Shown here in pieces: positions 1-6,004 of a stretch of DNA of 10,840 bases. Within the stretch, counting starts at the first letter, position 1. Every line of letters begins with the position of its first letter. The position numbers were made by a program, and so were the translations under genes. The notes under the pieces were generated by a model. The model ran no database searches, was not told the DNA's origin, and saw nothing but the letters and a program-made list of their open reading frames with translations. Source of the stretch: Acholeplasmatales bacterium (lineage in GTDB: Bacteria; Bacillota_I; Bacilli_A; Acholeplasmatales; Anaeroplasmataceae); contig JAILBI010000269.1 in assembly GCA_024681175.1 (NCBI GenBank), positions 1 to 10,840 of the forward strand, read 5' to 3'.

Positions 1-615
1 ATCAATTTTTGTATAAGATGAATCTGATGTCTTTTTATAATATGCATCATATTGCTCGCCACTTTGAGCGTCAAATAATAAATATGCTGCTTCACCATAT
101 CCATCACATTCATTAATACTAATTCCTGATTGTTCACCAGATGTTGTTGAAGTGCTTGTTGAAGTGCTTGTTGATGTTGTTGTTGAAGTTGTTGTACTAG
201 TACTTGTTGGTACTGATGTGCTTGTTACCATAGATGTTGAGGTGCTAGTGCTTGTTGAAGTACTAGTTGATGTATGCGTAGGTGTTGATGTCGAACTACT
301 TGTTGATGTTGATGTACTAGTATTTGATGTAGTACTTGTACCTGTAGATGTAGGTGTTGATGAGCTTGTTGAAATAGAACTTTCAGATGTATTACTAGTA
401 CTTGTACTAGTATTTGTAGATGTTGAACTAATTTCATCTGTTGAAGTTGTTGTATCAGTTGATGAGCTTCTTACATCACTAGATGATGAAATAACACTTG
501 ATGATACATCTTGATTACTAGTGTTATCACCTTTATTTTCACTTGTTCTACAAGATGTCATAGTTAATGCAAATAATGATAATAAAAGTGGAATTGTAAT
601 TCTTTTTTTGCGCAT
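1..615 (-). CDS. Secreted Ser/Thr-linker lipoprotein, probably pectate-lyase related (partial, 3' end outside window)
   Basis: The first 205 codons are present, starting with ATG at 615-613 behind a strong GAGGTGAC ribosome-binding site (628-621); no stop occurs before the window edge. Residues 1-21 are a lipoprotein signal peptide (basic MRKKR, hydrophobic core) ending in a lipobox with acceptor Cys22, so the mature protein should be anchored to the outer face of the membrane. Residues about 32-159 are almost only Ser and Thr with occasional Asn, Pro, Val and Gly: a flexible, wall-spanning linker. From residue 160 a folded domain begins (INECDGYGEAAYLLFD, then QYDAYYKK and SYTKID). This resembles, from memory, the fibronectin-like module that precedes family 1 pectate lyase domains in gut bacteria. 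The catalytic part would lie outside the window, so the enzymatic role is inferred. The pectate lyase at 6005-10072 supports a pectin theme. It could instead be another carbohydrate-active or adhesive lipoprotein. Confidence 0.8.
   Translation of the reverse strand, partial: MRKKRITIPLLLSLFALTMTSCRTSENKGDNTSNQDVSSSVISSSSDVRSSSTDTTTSTDEISSTSTNTSTSTSNTSESSISTSSSTPTSTGTSTTSNTSTSTSTSSSTSTPTHTSTSTSTSTSTSTSMVTSTSVPTSTSTTTSTTTSTSTSTSTSTTSGEQSGISINECDGYGEAAYLLFDAQSGEQYDAYYKKTSDSSYTKID
139..522 (-). repeat. Low-complexity Ser/Thr-coding tract
   Basis: This 384-bp stretch encodes residues about 32-159 of the left-hand lipoprotein and consists of permutations of TCA, ACA, AGC, ACT, AGT and ACC codons, with many ACTAGT hexamers. 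At 144-174 there is a 12-bp direct tandem repeat (plus-strand unit TTGTTGAAGTGC) in about 2.6 copies. Because units are multiples of three, gain or loss of copies would change linker length without breaking the frame. A Val/Asp/Glu/Leu-rich reading on the opposite strand is an artefact of this repeat. Confidence 0.85.
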
Positions 616-620
616 ATAAA

Positions 621-628
621 GTCACCTC
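621..628 (-). promoter_or_regulatory. Ribosome-binding site of the left lipoprotein
   Basis: The minus strand reads GAGGTGAC, five bases before the ATG at 615. It is a near-consensus Shine-Dalgarno sequence and fixes the start codon. Confidence 0.85.
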
Positions 629-639
629 ATTTTTTTCTA

Positions 640-668
640 ATTATATTTAATTTGTTTAAAACAAGCAA
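640..668 (-). promoter_or_regulatory. Candidate sigma-A promoter of the left lipoprotein
   Basis: On the minus strand a perfect -10 box TATAAT (645-640) lies 17 bases downstream of a partial -35 TTGCTT (668-663). Transcription would start near 633, giving a leader of about 18 nt that just contains the ribosome-binding site. The region is very AT-rich, so other -10-like hexamers exist nearby (around 673-690). Confidence 0.55.
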
Positions 669-698
669 TTCATTTTTTTATAATATATAAAATAATTT

Positions 699-726
699 AA
701 TTAATGACACATTTGTTTCATTAATT
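699..726. promoter_or_regulatory. Perfect 9-bp dyad in the divergent promoter region
   Basis: The arms AATTAATGA (699-707) and TCATTAATT (718-726) are exact reverse complements separated by 10 bp (CACATTTGTT). The dyad sits between the putative minus-strand promoter (640-668) and the extended -10 of the plus-strand operon (763-771), a typical place for a regulator binding one helical turn apart. It is not followed by a T-tract suitable for a terminator. AT-rich sequence makes chance dyads more likely, so function is an inference. Confidence 0.4.
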
Positions 727-762
727 GTATTATTCATCGCATATTTATTTAATGTAAAAATA

Positions 763-771
763 TGGTAAAAT
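763..771 (+). promoter_or_regulatory. Extended -10 promoter of the HD-rnmV-rsmA-ispE operon
   Basis: The plus strand reads TGG followed by TAAAAT (766-771), matching the extended -10 form TGnTATAAT with one mismatch. No good -35 box is visible 17 bp upstream, as expected for extended -10 promoters. Transcription would start near 778, downstream of the ATG at 776, which favours ATG 794 as the start of the first gene. Confidence 0.5.
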
Positions 772-793
772 TATTATGTATGGGGGCTTTTTT

Positions 794-2017
794 ATGGAAA
801 AAGTTTATGAAAAATTAGAAAGAACAAAAGTATTTAGAGATCCATTATATGGATATGTTAATGTTGATTATAGAATAATCAGTGATTTAATAGATTCAAA
901 AGAATTTCAAAGATTAAGACGAATTAGACAATTATCTGGTGTATCTATGGTTTTCCAAACCGCAGAGCATTCAAGATTTACTCATTCTCTTGGCGCATAT
1001 GAAATGGCTAATATAGCATTACAAAAGGTTCGTGGAATGGATCTTTTAAATGAATATGAAAAAATAGTATTTTTATGCTCTGCATTACTACATGATGTAG
1101 GTCATGGACCTTATTCTCATGCATTTGAAGGTGTTCTTGGAATTTCTCATGAGGAAATGACTATAAAAATAATTTTATCCCCTATTACAGAAATTAATAA
1201 AATATTAAATATTAAAGAAGGCTTAGCTGATGATATTGCATCAGTAATAAGACATGATGGAAAGCATCCATTATTAGAATCATTTGTATCTTCTCAGCTT
1301 GATGTTGATAGATTTGATTATCTATCAAGAGATGCCTATTTTACAGGTACAGCATACGGTAAAATTGATTACATGAGAATATTAAGAAGTATGCTTGTAA
1401 AAAATAATACGTTATATGTAAAATCTACTGGTGTACAAGCAATTGAAGCATATTTAGTAAGTAGATATCATATGTATTTCCAGGTATATTATCATCCTGT
1501 TGCAAGATCATATGAATCAATTTTAGAATCTATCTATAGAAGAATTGTTGATTTAACAAAGGATAAGGATATTAAAGATAATATAATATCAGCATTCCTA
1601 AACACATTAAAAAATAATAGCGATATAGCAAGCTATATCGAGCTTGATGATGCATATGTAAATGGCTTTATTAAGCAATTTACTAAATCAAAAGATAAAA
1701 TATTAAATAAGCTTGCAAATTGCTTTATAAATCGTCATCTTTTTGCATGTGTTGAGCTTGATGAAGGAACAGATTTAGAAAAAATTAATGAAATTAAAAA
1801 TAAATTTAGCGAAGTTGAACAAAGATATTTCTTTATTAGAAGTGAAGCTTCTGCTGCAATTTATTTACAATCTAAAAAAAGTGATATAAATGATATAAAG
1901 GTATTATTACCAGATAATAAGACTGTTAAATCAATAGATCAATATTCAGATTTAGTTAAAGCTTTAAGAAAATTAGGGGAAAAGAAAGTAACAAGAATAT
2001 ACTATCTTGATTTTTAA
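794..2017 (+). CDS. HD-domain phosphohydrolase, YwfO/EF1143-type dNTPase-like (COG1078)
   Basis: A 407-aa cytoplasmic protein of the HD superfamily, related to bacterial dNTP triphosphohydrolases and SAMHD1, which cleave dNTPs to nucleoside and triphosphate. The metal ligands H...HD...D are visible: His64 (RFTHSLG), His100-Asp101 (LLHDVGHGPYSH) and Asp172 within LDVDRFDYLSRD; the Arg and Tyr of that motif correspond to phosphate-contacting residues of SAMHD1. The N-terminal KVFRDPLYGYV and FQRLRRIRQL motifs are also typical. I chose ATG 794 over the in-frame ATG 776 because GGGGG at 782-786 gives a ribosome-binding site seven bases away, and because 776 lies upstream of the predicted transcription start. 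The length fits the family. It is first in an operon and ends 1 nt before rnmV. Nucleotide specificity cannot be read from sequence; members of this family can be allosterically activated by dGTP. Confidence 0.9.
   Translation: MEKVYEKLERTKVFRDPLYGYVNVDYRIISDLIDSKEFQRLRRIRQLSGVSMVFQTAEHSRFTHSLGAYEMANIALQKVRGMDLLNEYEKIVFLCSALLHDVGHGPYSHAFEGVLGISHEEMTIKIILSPITEINKILNIKEGLADDIASVIRHDGKHPLLESFVSSQLDVDRFDYLSRDAYFTGTAYGKIDYMRILRSMLVKNNTLYVKSTGVQAIEAYLVSRYHMYFQVYYHPVARSYESILESIYRRIVDLTKDKDIKDNIISAFLNTLKNNSDIASYIELDDAYVNGFIKQFTKSKDKILNKLANCFINRHLFACVELDEGTDLEKINEIKNKFSEVEQRYFFIRSEASAAIYLQSKKSDINDIKVLLPDNKTVKSIDQYSDLVKALRKLGEKKVTRIYYLDF
1621..1640. repeat. Perfect intragenic palindrome
   Basis: The arms CGATATAGC (1621-1629) and GCTATATCG (1632-1640) are exact inverted copies separated by AA, inside the HD-protein gene. 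RNA could form an 8-bp stem with a CAAG tetraloop. No T-tract follows, so it is not a terminator. It may be chance. Confidence 0.6.
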
Positions 2018-2018
2018 T

Positions 2019-2567
2019 ATGAAAAAAATAATTGTTTGTGAAGGCTTGCATGATGAAATAAAAATAAAATCAGCCTTCCCAGGTGCAAAATGTATCATCA
2101 CAAATGGTAGTGAGATACCTCTTGATACATTAAATACAATAAAAACTTTATCAAAAACACACGAAATTATAATTTTTACAGATCCTGATTATCCAGGAGA
2201 AAGAATTAGAAAGAAAATTTTAGATGTTGTACCTAATGCTAAAGAAGCTTTCATAAAAAAAGATTTAGCACGAAGCTACAACGATAAAAAAATAGGTGTT
2301 GAACATGCGAAAATTGAAGATATAAAATCATCATTAGAAAATTTATTATCAAGCTATAATGAGGATAAAATTTTTATCTCCTTAAATGAGCTTTATGATC
2401 TTGGTTTTGCAGGAGAAAAAAATAGCTCTTTTTTAAGGGAAAAAGTGTCTATTTTTTTAAACATTGGACACCCAAATTTTAAGACTTTTTTTAAGAGATT
2501 AAATCAGCTTGAAATTGATAAAGAAAAATTAATAAAAATTATGGAAAAATTAGGTATTAAAAAATGA
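2019..2567 (+). CDS. rnmV: Ribonuclease M5 (5S rRNA maturation)
   Basis: A 182-aa TOPRIM-domain endonuclease that cuts the double-stranded stem flanking precursor 5S rRNA in low-GC Gram-positives. Family marks are present: the N-terminal beta strand with catalytic Glu8 (VCEGLHDE), the TNGS motif at residues 28-31, the TOPRIM DxD inside TDPDYPGERIRK (Asp55, Asp57) and GVEHA at 93-97. ATG 2019 begins one base after the stop of the HD gene, with no clear Shine-Dalgarno, which suggests translational coupling; an in-frame TTG at 2007 would add four residues but removes the standard N-terminus. The stop TGA overlaps the rsmA start as ATGA. Adjacency of rnmV and rsmA is conserved in Firmicutes. Confidence 0.95.
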   Translation: MKKIIVCEGLHDEIKIKSAFPGAKCIITNGSEIPLDTLNTIKTLSKTHEIIIFTDPDYPGERIRKKILDVVPNAKEAFIKKDLARSYNDKKIGVEHAKIEDIKSSLENLLSSYNEDKIFISLNELYDLGFAGEKNSSFLREKVSIFLNIGHPNFKTFFKRLNQLEIDKEKLIKIMEKLGIKK

Positions 2568-3421
2568 ATAAAAAAGACATAAAAAACGACTTAAAAAATA
2601 ACTCTTTACACGCAAAAAAATACTATGGTCAAAATTTCTTATCTGACGAAAAAATTTTAAAAGAAATTATCGATAAATCAGAGCTTACAAAAGATGATTT
2701 TGTAATCGAAATTGGACCTGGTTTAGGAAGCTTAACAACACATTTAATTAAAAAAGCTGGCTTCGTTTTATGTTACGAAATTGATAGTGATTTAATACCT
2801 ATTTTAAAGAACAATATTTCGTTCGATAATAACTATGAAATTATCAATGAAGATGTGTTAAAAAGAGATGTAAATAAAGACATAGAAATGTATGCAAAAA
2901 ATTACAAAAATGTATATGTTATTGCAAACATTCCATACTATATTACAACACCTATAATTTTAGGCCTTTTAAGTCAAACTGATAAGATTAAAAAATATGT
3001 TTTAATGGTTCAAAAAGAGGTGGCTGATCGAATCTGCTCAGAACCTAAGAAAAAGGATTATAATTCACTAAGTATAGCCATAGGCTATAAATGTGAAAGA
3101 AAAATCTTAATTAATGTGCCAAAAGAGGCATTTACACCTGTCCCAAATGTTGATTCTGCAGTCATTGAATTAAAGCTTTTTGACACTATTCCATTTAAGG
3201 CTAAAAATGAAGAATTATTTTTCAAATTAATAAGGTTTTCTTTTGAAATGAGAAGGAAAACTTTAGTCAATAATTTATCTAATCATTTTGATAAAAATTT
3301 AGTATTAAATGCCTTGGAAAAATTAACTTTGCAAAAAACAGTTAGAAGTGAAGAATTATCTATCAAAAATTTTGTAGATTTAGCAGACTATATTAATGAT
3401 AATTTAGAGAAAAAAATATGA
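2564..3421 (+). CDS. rsmA: 16S rRNA (adenine1518-N6/adenine1519-N6)-dimethyltransferase
   Basis: A 285-aa SAM-dependent methyltransferase (KsgA) that dimethylates the two adjacent adenines in helix 45 of 16S rRNA late in small-subunit assembly. Visible motifs: the N-terminal KKYYGQNFLSD (19-28), the SAM-binding motif I EIGPGLGSLT (49-58), the ribose-binding acidic Glu72, Asp97 in the NEDVL stretch, the catalytic NIPYYIT (122-128, usually NLPYYIT) and TPVPNVDSAV (191-200), which follows the family pattern. The C-terminal small domain is complete, and the length matches KsgA. The start overlaps the rnmV stop by four bases and the stop overlaps the ispE start by four bases, so the three genes are translated as a coupled unit. 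Confidence 0.97.
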   Translation: MNKKDIKNDLKNNSLHAKKYYGQNFLSDEKILKEIIDKSELTKDDFVIEIGPGLGSLTTHLIKKAGFVLCYEIDSDLIPILKNNISFDNNYEIINEDVLKRDVNKDIEMYAKNYKNVYVIANIPYYITTPIILGLLSQTDKIKKYVLMVQKEVADRICSEPKKKDYNSLSIAIGYKCERKILINVPKEAFTPVPNVDSAVIELKLFDTIPFKAKNEELFFKLIRFSFEMRRKTLVNNLSNHFDKNLVLNALEKLTLQKTVRSEELSIKNFVDLADYINDNLEKKI

Positions 3422-4227
3422 AAATAAAAGCATACGCAAAAATTAATTTAGCACTTGAAGTAAAAGATGAAATAAATGGGTATCACATGCTAAATAATAT
3501 TATGGCAAAAATTGACCTTTTTGATGAGATAGAAATCAAAAAATCAGACCATGATTTTATCGTAAATGACACCATTGAAAATAACATAATTTTAAAGGCT
3601 TTAAAGCTATTTAAAAATAAGTATAAAATTGAGGATAATTTTGAGATAAAATTGACCAAAAAAATACCCTTTTCTGCAGGCCTTGGAGGAGAGAGTACAG
3701 ATGCTGCTGCAACGCTTCTTCTTCTTAAAAAAATTTATGGTATAAATGACGACTTATTAGACCTTGCAAAAGAGCTCGGAAGTGATGTTTCTTTTTTCTT
3801 ATTTGATAGCATTTCCTTATGCCAAGGAAGGGGTGAAATTGTCACTCCAATTGAATCAAATTTTAAAGGGCTAGAATTATTATTAATTAAGATAAAGGAT
3901 GGCCTATCAACTAAAGAAGTTTATAAAAATTATGAATGTTTAGGAATCGATAAAAGTAAAAAAATTAAAAATATTATCGATGCATGTAAAAATGGCGATG
4001 TTAAAAAATTAAAAGATAATATTTTTAATGATTTAACTTCTCCTGCCTTAAAATTAAATAAAAATTTAGAAAATCTATATAAAAAATTAAATAAAATTAC
4101 AAATGTTTATTTGTCAGGATCAGGACCTTGTCTTTATGTAATTAAACCAACAAATGATGAAATAAATGCAATAAAGTCCTTATTTGACAAGGATACTTCC
4201 TTATTTATGATACATTTGTTGCATTAA
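3418..4227 (+). CDS. ispE: 4-diphosphocytidyl-2-C-methyl-D-erythritol kinase
   Basis: A 269-aa GHMP-family kinase that phosphorylates CDP-methylerythritol with ATP in the non-mevalonate (MEP) isoprenoid pathway. Motifs: AKINLAL at 7-13 with substrate-binding Lys8, GYH at 21-23, the glycine-rich ATP loop PFSAGLGGESTDAA (84-97), catalytic Asp123 in LGSDVSFF, and the C-terminal GHMP motif YLSGSGPCLYV. It is slightly shorter than the Escherichia coli enzyme but complete. Start overlap ATGA with rsmA indicates coupling. Its presence implies that the cell makes isoprenoids by the MEP route, unlike most Mycoplasma species. No terminator is evident after the stop codon, so some transcripts may continue into the downstream lipoprotein genes. 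Confidence 0.96.
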   Translation: MKIKAYAKINLALEVKDEINGYHMLNNIMAKIDLFDEIEIKKSDHDFIVNDTIENNIILKALKLFKNKYKIEDNFEIKLTKKIPFSAGLGGESTDAAATLLLLKKIYGINDDLLDLAKELGSDVSFFLFDSISLCQGRGEIVTPIESNFKGLELLLIKIKDGLSTKEVYKNYECLGIDKSKKIKNIIDACKNGDVKKLKDNIFNDLTSPALKLNKNLENLYKKLNKITNVYLSGSGPCLYVIKPTNDEINAIKSLFDKDTSLFMIHLLH

Positions 4228-4245
4228 ATGTATTATTTATATAAT
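4216..4245 (+). promoter_or_regulatory. Candidate promoter of the pectin lipoprotein operon
   Basis: TTGTTG (4216-4221, inside the end of ispE) and a perfect TATAAT (4240-4245) are separated by 18 bp. Transcription would begin near 4252, giving a leader of about 66 nt that carries both cre-like sites and the ribosome-binding site. A weaker alternative uses TTGAAA (4257-4262) with TAGTAT (4279-4284), in which case the operators overlap the promoter itself. Confidence 0.5.
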
Positions 4246-4256
4246 AAATATTGTAA

Positions 4257-4271
4257 TTGAAAGCGTTTTTT
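4257..4271 (+). promoter_or_regulatory. cre-like / LacI-family operator 1
   Basis: TTGAAAGCGTTTTTT matches 14 of 15 constrained-or-free positions of the Bacillus cre consensus WTGNAANCGNWNNCW, missing only the C at position 14. It lies just after the predicted transcription start of the pectin operon, where CcpA or a KdgR-type LacI-family repressor could block transcription. Binding is inferred from the motif. Confidence 0.5.
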
Positions 4272-4282
4272 GATAACATAGT

Positions 4283-4297
4283 ATGAAAGCATTTTCT
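4283..4297 (+). promoter_or_regulatory. cre-like / LacI-family operator 2
   Basis: ATGAAAGCATTTTCT again fits the cre consensus with a single mismatch (A for the central G at position 9). It shares TGAAAGC and the following T-run with operator 1 and is offset from it by 26 bp, about 2.5 helical turns. Two related sites in 41 bp make a regulatory role more likely than either alone. Confidence 0.45.
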
Positions 4298-4304
4298 TAG
4301 AAAT

Positions 4305-4311
4305 AAGGAGG
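4305..4311 (+). promoter_or_regulatory. Strong Shine-Dalgarno of the 558-aa lipoprotein
   Basis: AAGGAGG, six bases before ATG 4318, is a consensus ribosome-binding site, much stronger than any in the upstream housekeeping operon. It suggests high translation of the surface lipoprotein. Confidence 0.85.
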
Positions 4312-4317
4312 ATAAAA

Positions 4318-5994
4318 ATGAAGGGAATTAAAAAATTAAGCATTCTTGGTTTAAGTGCTTTATTCGCTGTATCAATTGCTTCATGTTCTATACGTAGTGA
4401 ATTAAAAAATATCGTATTGAATGATGATCAAACAGTTGAATATGATGAAGACTATCCAGAAGCTTATGAAAATGATTTAGGAAATAAAACTCTAATTCTT
4501 TCAAGTATTAAACTTGAAACTGATAAGGCAAAAACTATATTCTATCTAAATGATGTTTTTACCACCGAAGGTTTAAAAGTAAAGGTTAATTTTTTTGAAT
4601 ACACAAACGGTAAACGTAGTGGTATAAGAAGTGAATATACTGAAAACTATTCGGTAAATTATGATGCGTTTGATAGTAATTCTGTTGGTACTTATGAAAT
4701 TATCATTACTTTTAGATATGGCGCTTCTTTACAAACTGCAAAATATAATGTAGAAGTTAAATCTTCTGAAATTGAATCTGCAAGAGGAATTACATATTTA
4801 GCTGGTGCAAAGATTAAATTTAATCCAAATATTGTAGATGGTACTGTTTCTCCACATGGACAATTACTAGAAGATAATTTTGTTCATAGCTTATTTATTA
4901 GAGATAATTATACATTTGCATATAACCACCTTGATTATTACTATATTACAAAAACAATTGCAGAAGATGGTTCTGTAACTGTTAACGAAACAAAAATCAC
5001 AGGAAGAAATATTCAAACTGCATTAGCAAATGCTGGTGGCACATTAGAAGAAAACATTAATATTATGAAAAAAGGTGTTTACCCAATTAAAGTTACATTT
5101 ACAGGTGATCCTTTAACAATTAATGGTCAAACATTCGAAAATAAAGCTACATCATTTGTATTAGTAGAAGTTAAAAATCCTGCTACAAAACTTACAAAAA
5201 CATCAACAGGTGATACAACATTCTCTGCAGGAATCAATGATTTTGATTTATCAAACTGGAGATTTAAAATTAAAAGAGTTGATGGTGATGGAGTTGAATA
5301 TGGTAGTGAAGAAAATGTTCCATATGATCCATCAATTATGTCAATTTCAGGTATTAGCCAATACACTTCAGGCGAACAGACAGCTAAAATTATCTTAACA
5401 AACGAAAAGAATGGCGCTGAATTCATTGAGGAAAATGTCGATATTACAGTACAACCATCTCAAACACATGATATCGTTATTGGTAACAATGGTTTAGATA
5501 AAGATGATGAAGGTATTCCATTATATTGGACTGAAGATACAAAAGTTCATGTTGGAGCAGATGTTAATGGTGGTAAATTATATAAATTAACTGATGATTC
5601 AGCTACTTATGATCCATTCTATGCAAGCCAAAACGTTGCTTCAGTTAAGAATACTAAAACTGGCTCTTATGGAGCATTAAGATTTGAAAATTATCACGCA
5701 ATTGCTTCAAATGAAGATTATTTTGAATTAAGATTAGATAAAGATTCTATGATTGCAATTTTCGCTTCAACTTCTGGAAAAGTTGGTTCTGGTTCAAGAG
5801 AATACTTCATTTGGAAAGTAGGCGATGATGGAAAAGAAACATTAGTAGAAACTGAAGCGCCATTAATGGTTGATGATGATCCTGATAAACCATGCAGATC
5901 AATAACAAGCCTTGAAAAAGGAACATATCGTATTAGACGTGGCGTAGATGGTGGTTTCTATATTTGGGGTATCGTCTTAGCTATGGCGAAGTAG
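4318..5994 (+). CDS. Surface lipoprotein with Ig-like domains and CBM-like C-terminus
   Basis: A 558-aa lipoprotein of unrecognised family. Residues 1-22 are a signal peptide (MKGIKKLS, hydrophobic core) with lipobox IASC and acceptor Cys23. Residues about 61-148 resemble a bacterial Ig-like domain (FTTEGLKVKV near the start; SVGTYEIIITF and AKYNVEVK near the end). A second beta-rich region spans about 155-287, and a third Ig-like region about 292-379 ends in VDITVQP. The last ~120 residues (436-557) look like the beta-sandwich modules found at the ends of pectate lyases: an aromatic FENYHAI stretch, FELRLDKDSMIAIFAS, then a closing strand pair GTYRIRR and GGFYIWGIVLA. No catalytic motif is seen, so a polysaccharide-binding or presenting role is inferred. 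Only ten bases separate it from the pectate lyase gene, whose ribosome-binding site overlaps its stop. It could also be a structural scaffold or adhesin. Confidence 0.85.
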   Translation: MKGIKKLSILGLSALFAVSIASCSIRSELKNIVLNDDQTVEYDEDYPEAYENDLGNKTLILSSIKLETDKAKTIFYLNDVFTTEGLKVKVNFFEYTNGKRSGIRSEYTENYSVNYDAFDSNSVGTYEIIITFRYGASLQTAKYNVEVKSSEIESARGITYLAGAKIKFNPNIVDGTVSPHGQLLEDNFVHSLFIRDNYTFAYNHLDYYYITKTIAEDGSVTVNETKITGRNIQTALANAGGTLEENINIMKKGVYPIKVTFTGDPLTINGQTFENKATSFVLVEVKNPATKLTKTSTGDTTFSAGINDFDLSNWRFKIKRVDGDGVEYGSEENVPYDPSIMSISGISQYTSGEQTAKIILTNEKNGAEFIEENVDITVQPSQTHDIVIGNNGLDKDDEGIPLYWTEDTKVHVGADVNGGKLYKLTDDSATYDPFYASQNVASVKNTKTGSYGALRFENYHAIASNEDYFELRLDKDSMIAIFASTSGKVGSGSREYFIWKVGDDGKETLVETEAPLMVDDDPDKPCRSITSLEKGTYRIRRGVDGGFYIWGIVLAMAK

Positions 5995-6000
5995 AGGTGA
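5994..6000 (+). promoter_or_regulatory. Ribosome-binding site of the PL9 lyase, overlapping the upstream stop
   Basis: GAGGTGA starts on the last base of the TAG that ends the 558-aa lipoprotein gene and lies four bases before ATG 6005. The close packing links translation of the two genes and supports one transcript. Confidence 0.8.
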
Positions 6001-6004
6001 GAAG

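Noticed and set aside
225..437. Minus-strand Gln/His/Leu-rich open frame
   Set aside because: Frame-shifted shadow of the same low-complexity tract in the lipoprotein gene.
152..514. Plus-strand open frame rich in Val, Asp, Glu and Leu (120 codons)
   Set aside because: It is the antisense reading of the Ser/Thr linker. The minus-strand gene has a signal peptide, a lipobox and a strong ribosome-binding site, and this frame has none.
139..522. Possible CRISPR or minisatellite-like array
   Set aside because: The repeats are short, degenerate and in-frame Ser/Thr codons with no unique spacers of constant length.
629..793. Riboswitch, tRNA or small RNA in the divergent region
   Set aside because: The region is nearly pure A/T apart from the 9-bp dyad, has no cloverleaf or conserved riboswitch core, and both predicted leaders are under 20 nt.
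2007..2018. TTG start extending RNase M5 by four residues
   Set aside because: It overlaps the HD gene end and lacks a ribosome-binding site; ATG 2019 gives the standard N-terminus beginning with the TOPRIM strand.
3085..3270. Minus-strand open frame of 61 codons
   Set aside because: Fully inside rsmA, whose conserved motif TPVPNVDSAV is encoded on the other strand.
5210..5398. Short plus-strand open frame in another phase
   Set aside because: Shadow within the lipoprotein gene; composition is that of a shifted coding frame.
5127..5426. Minus-strand open frame of 99 codons
   Set aside because: Lies inside the 558-aa lipoprotein gene, with no ribosome-binding site or recognisable domain.
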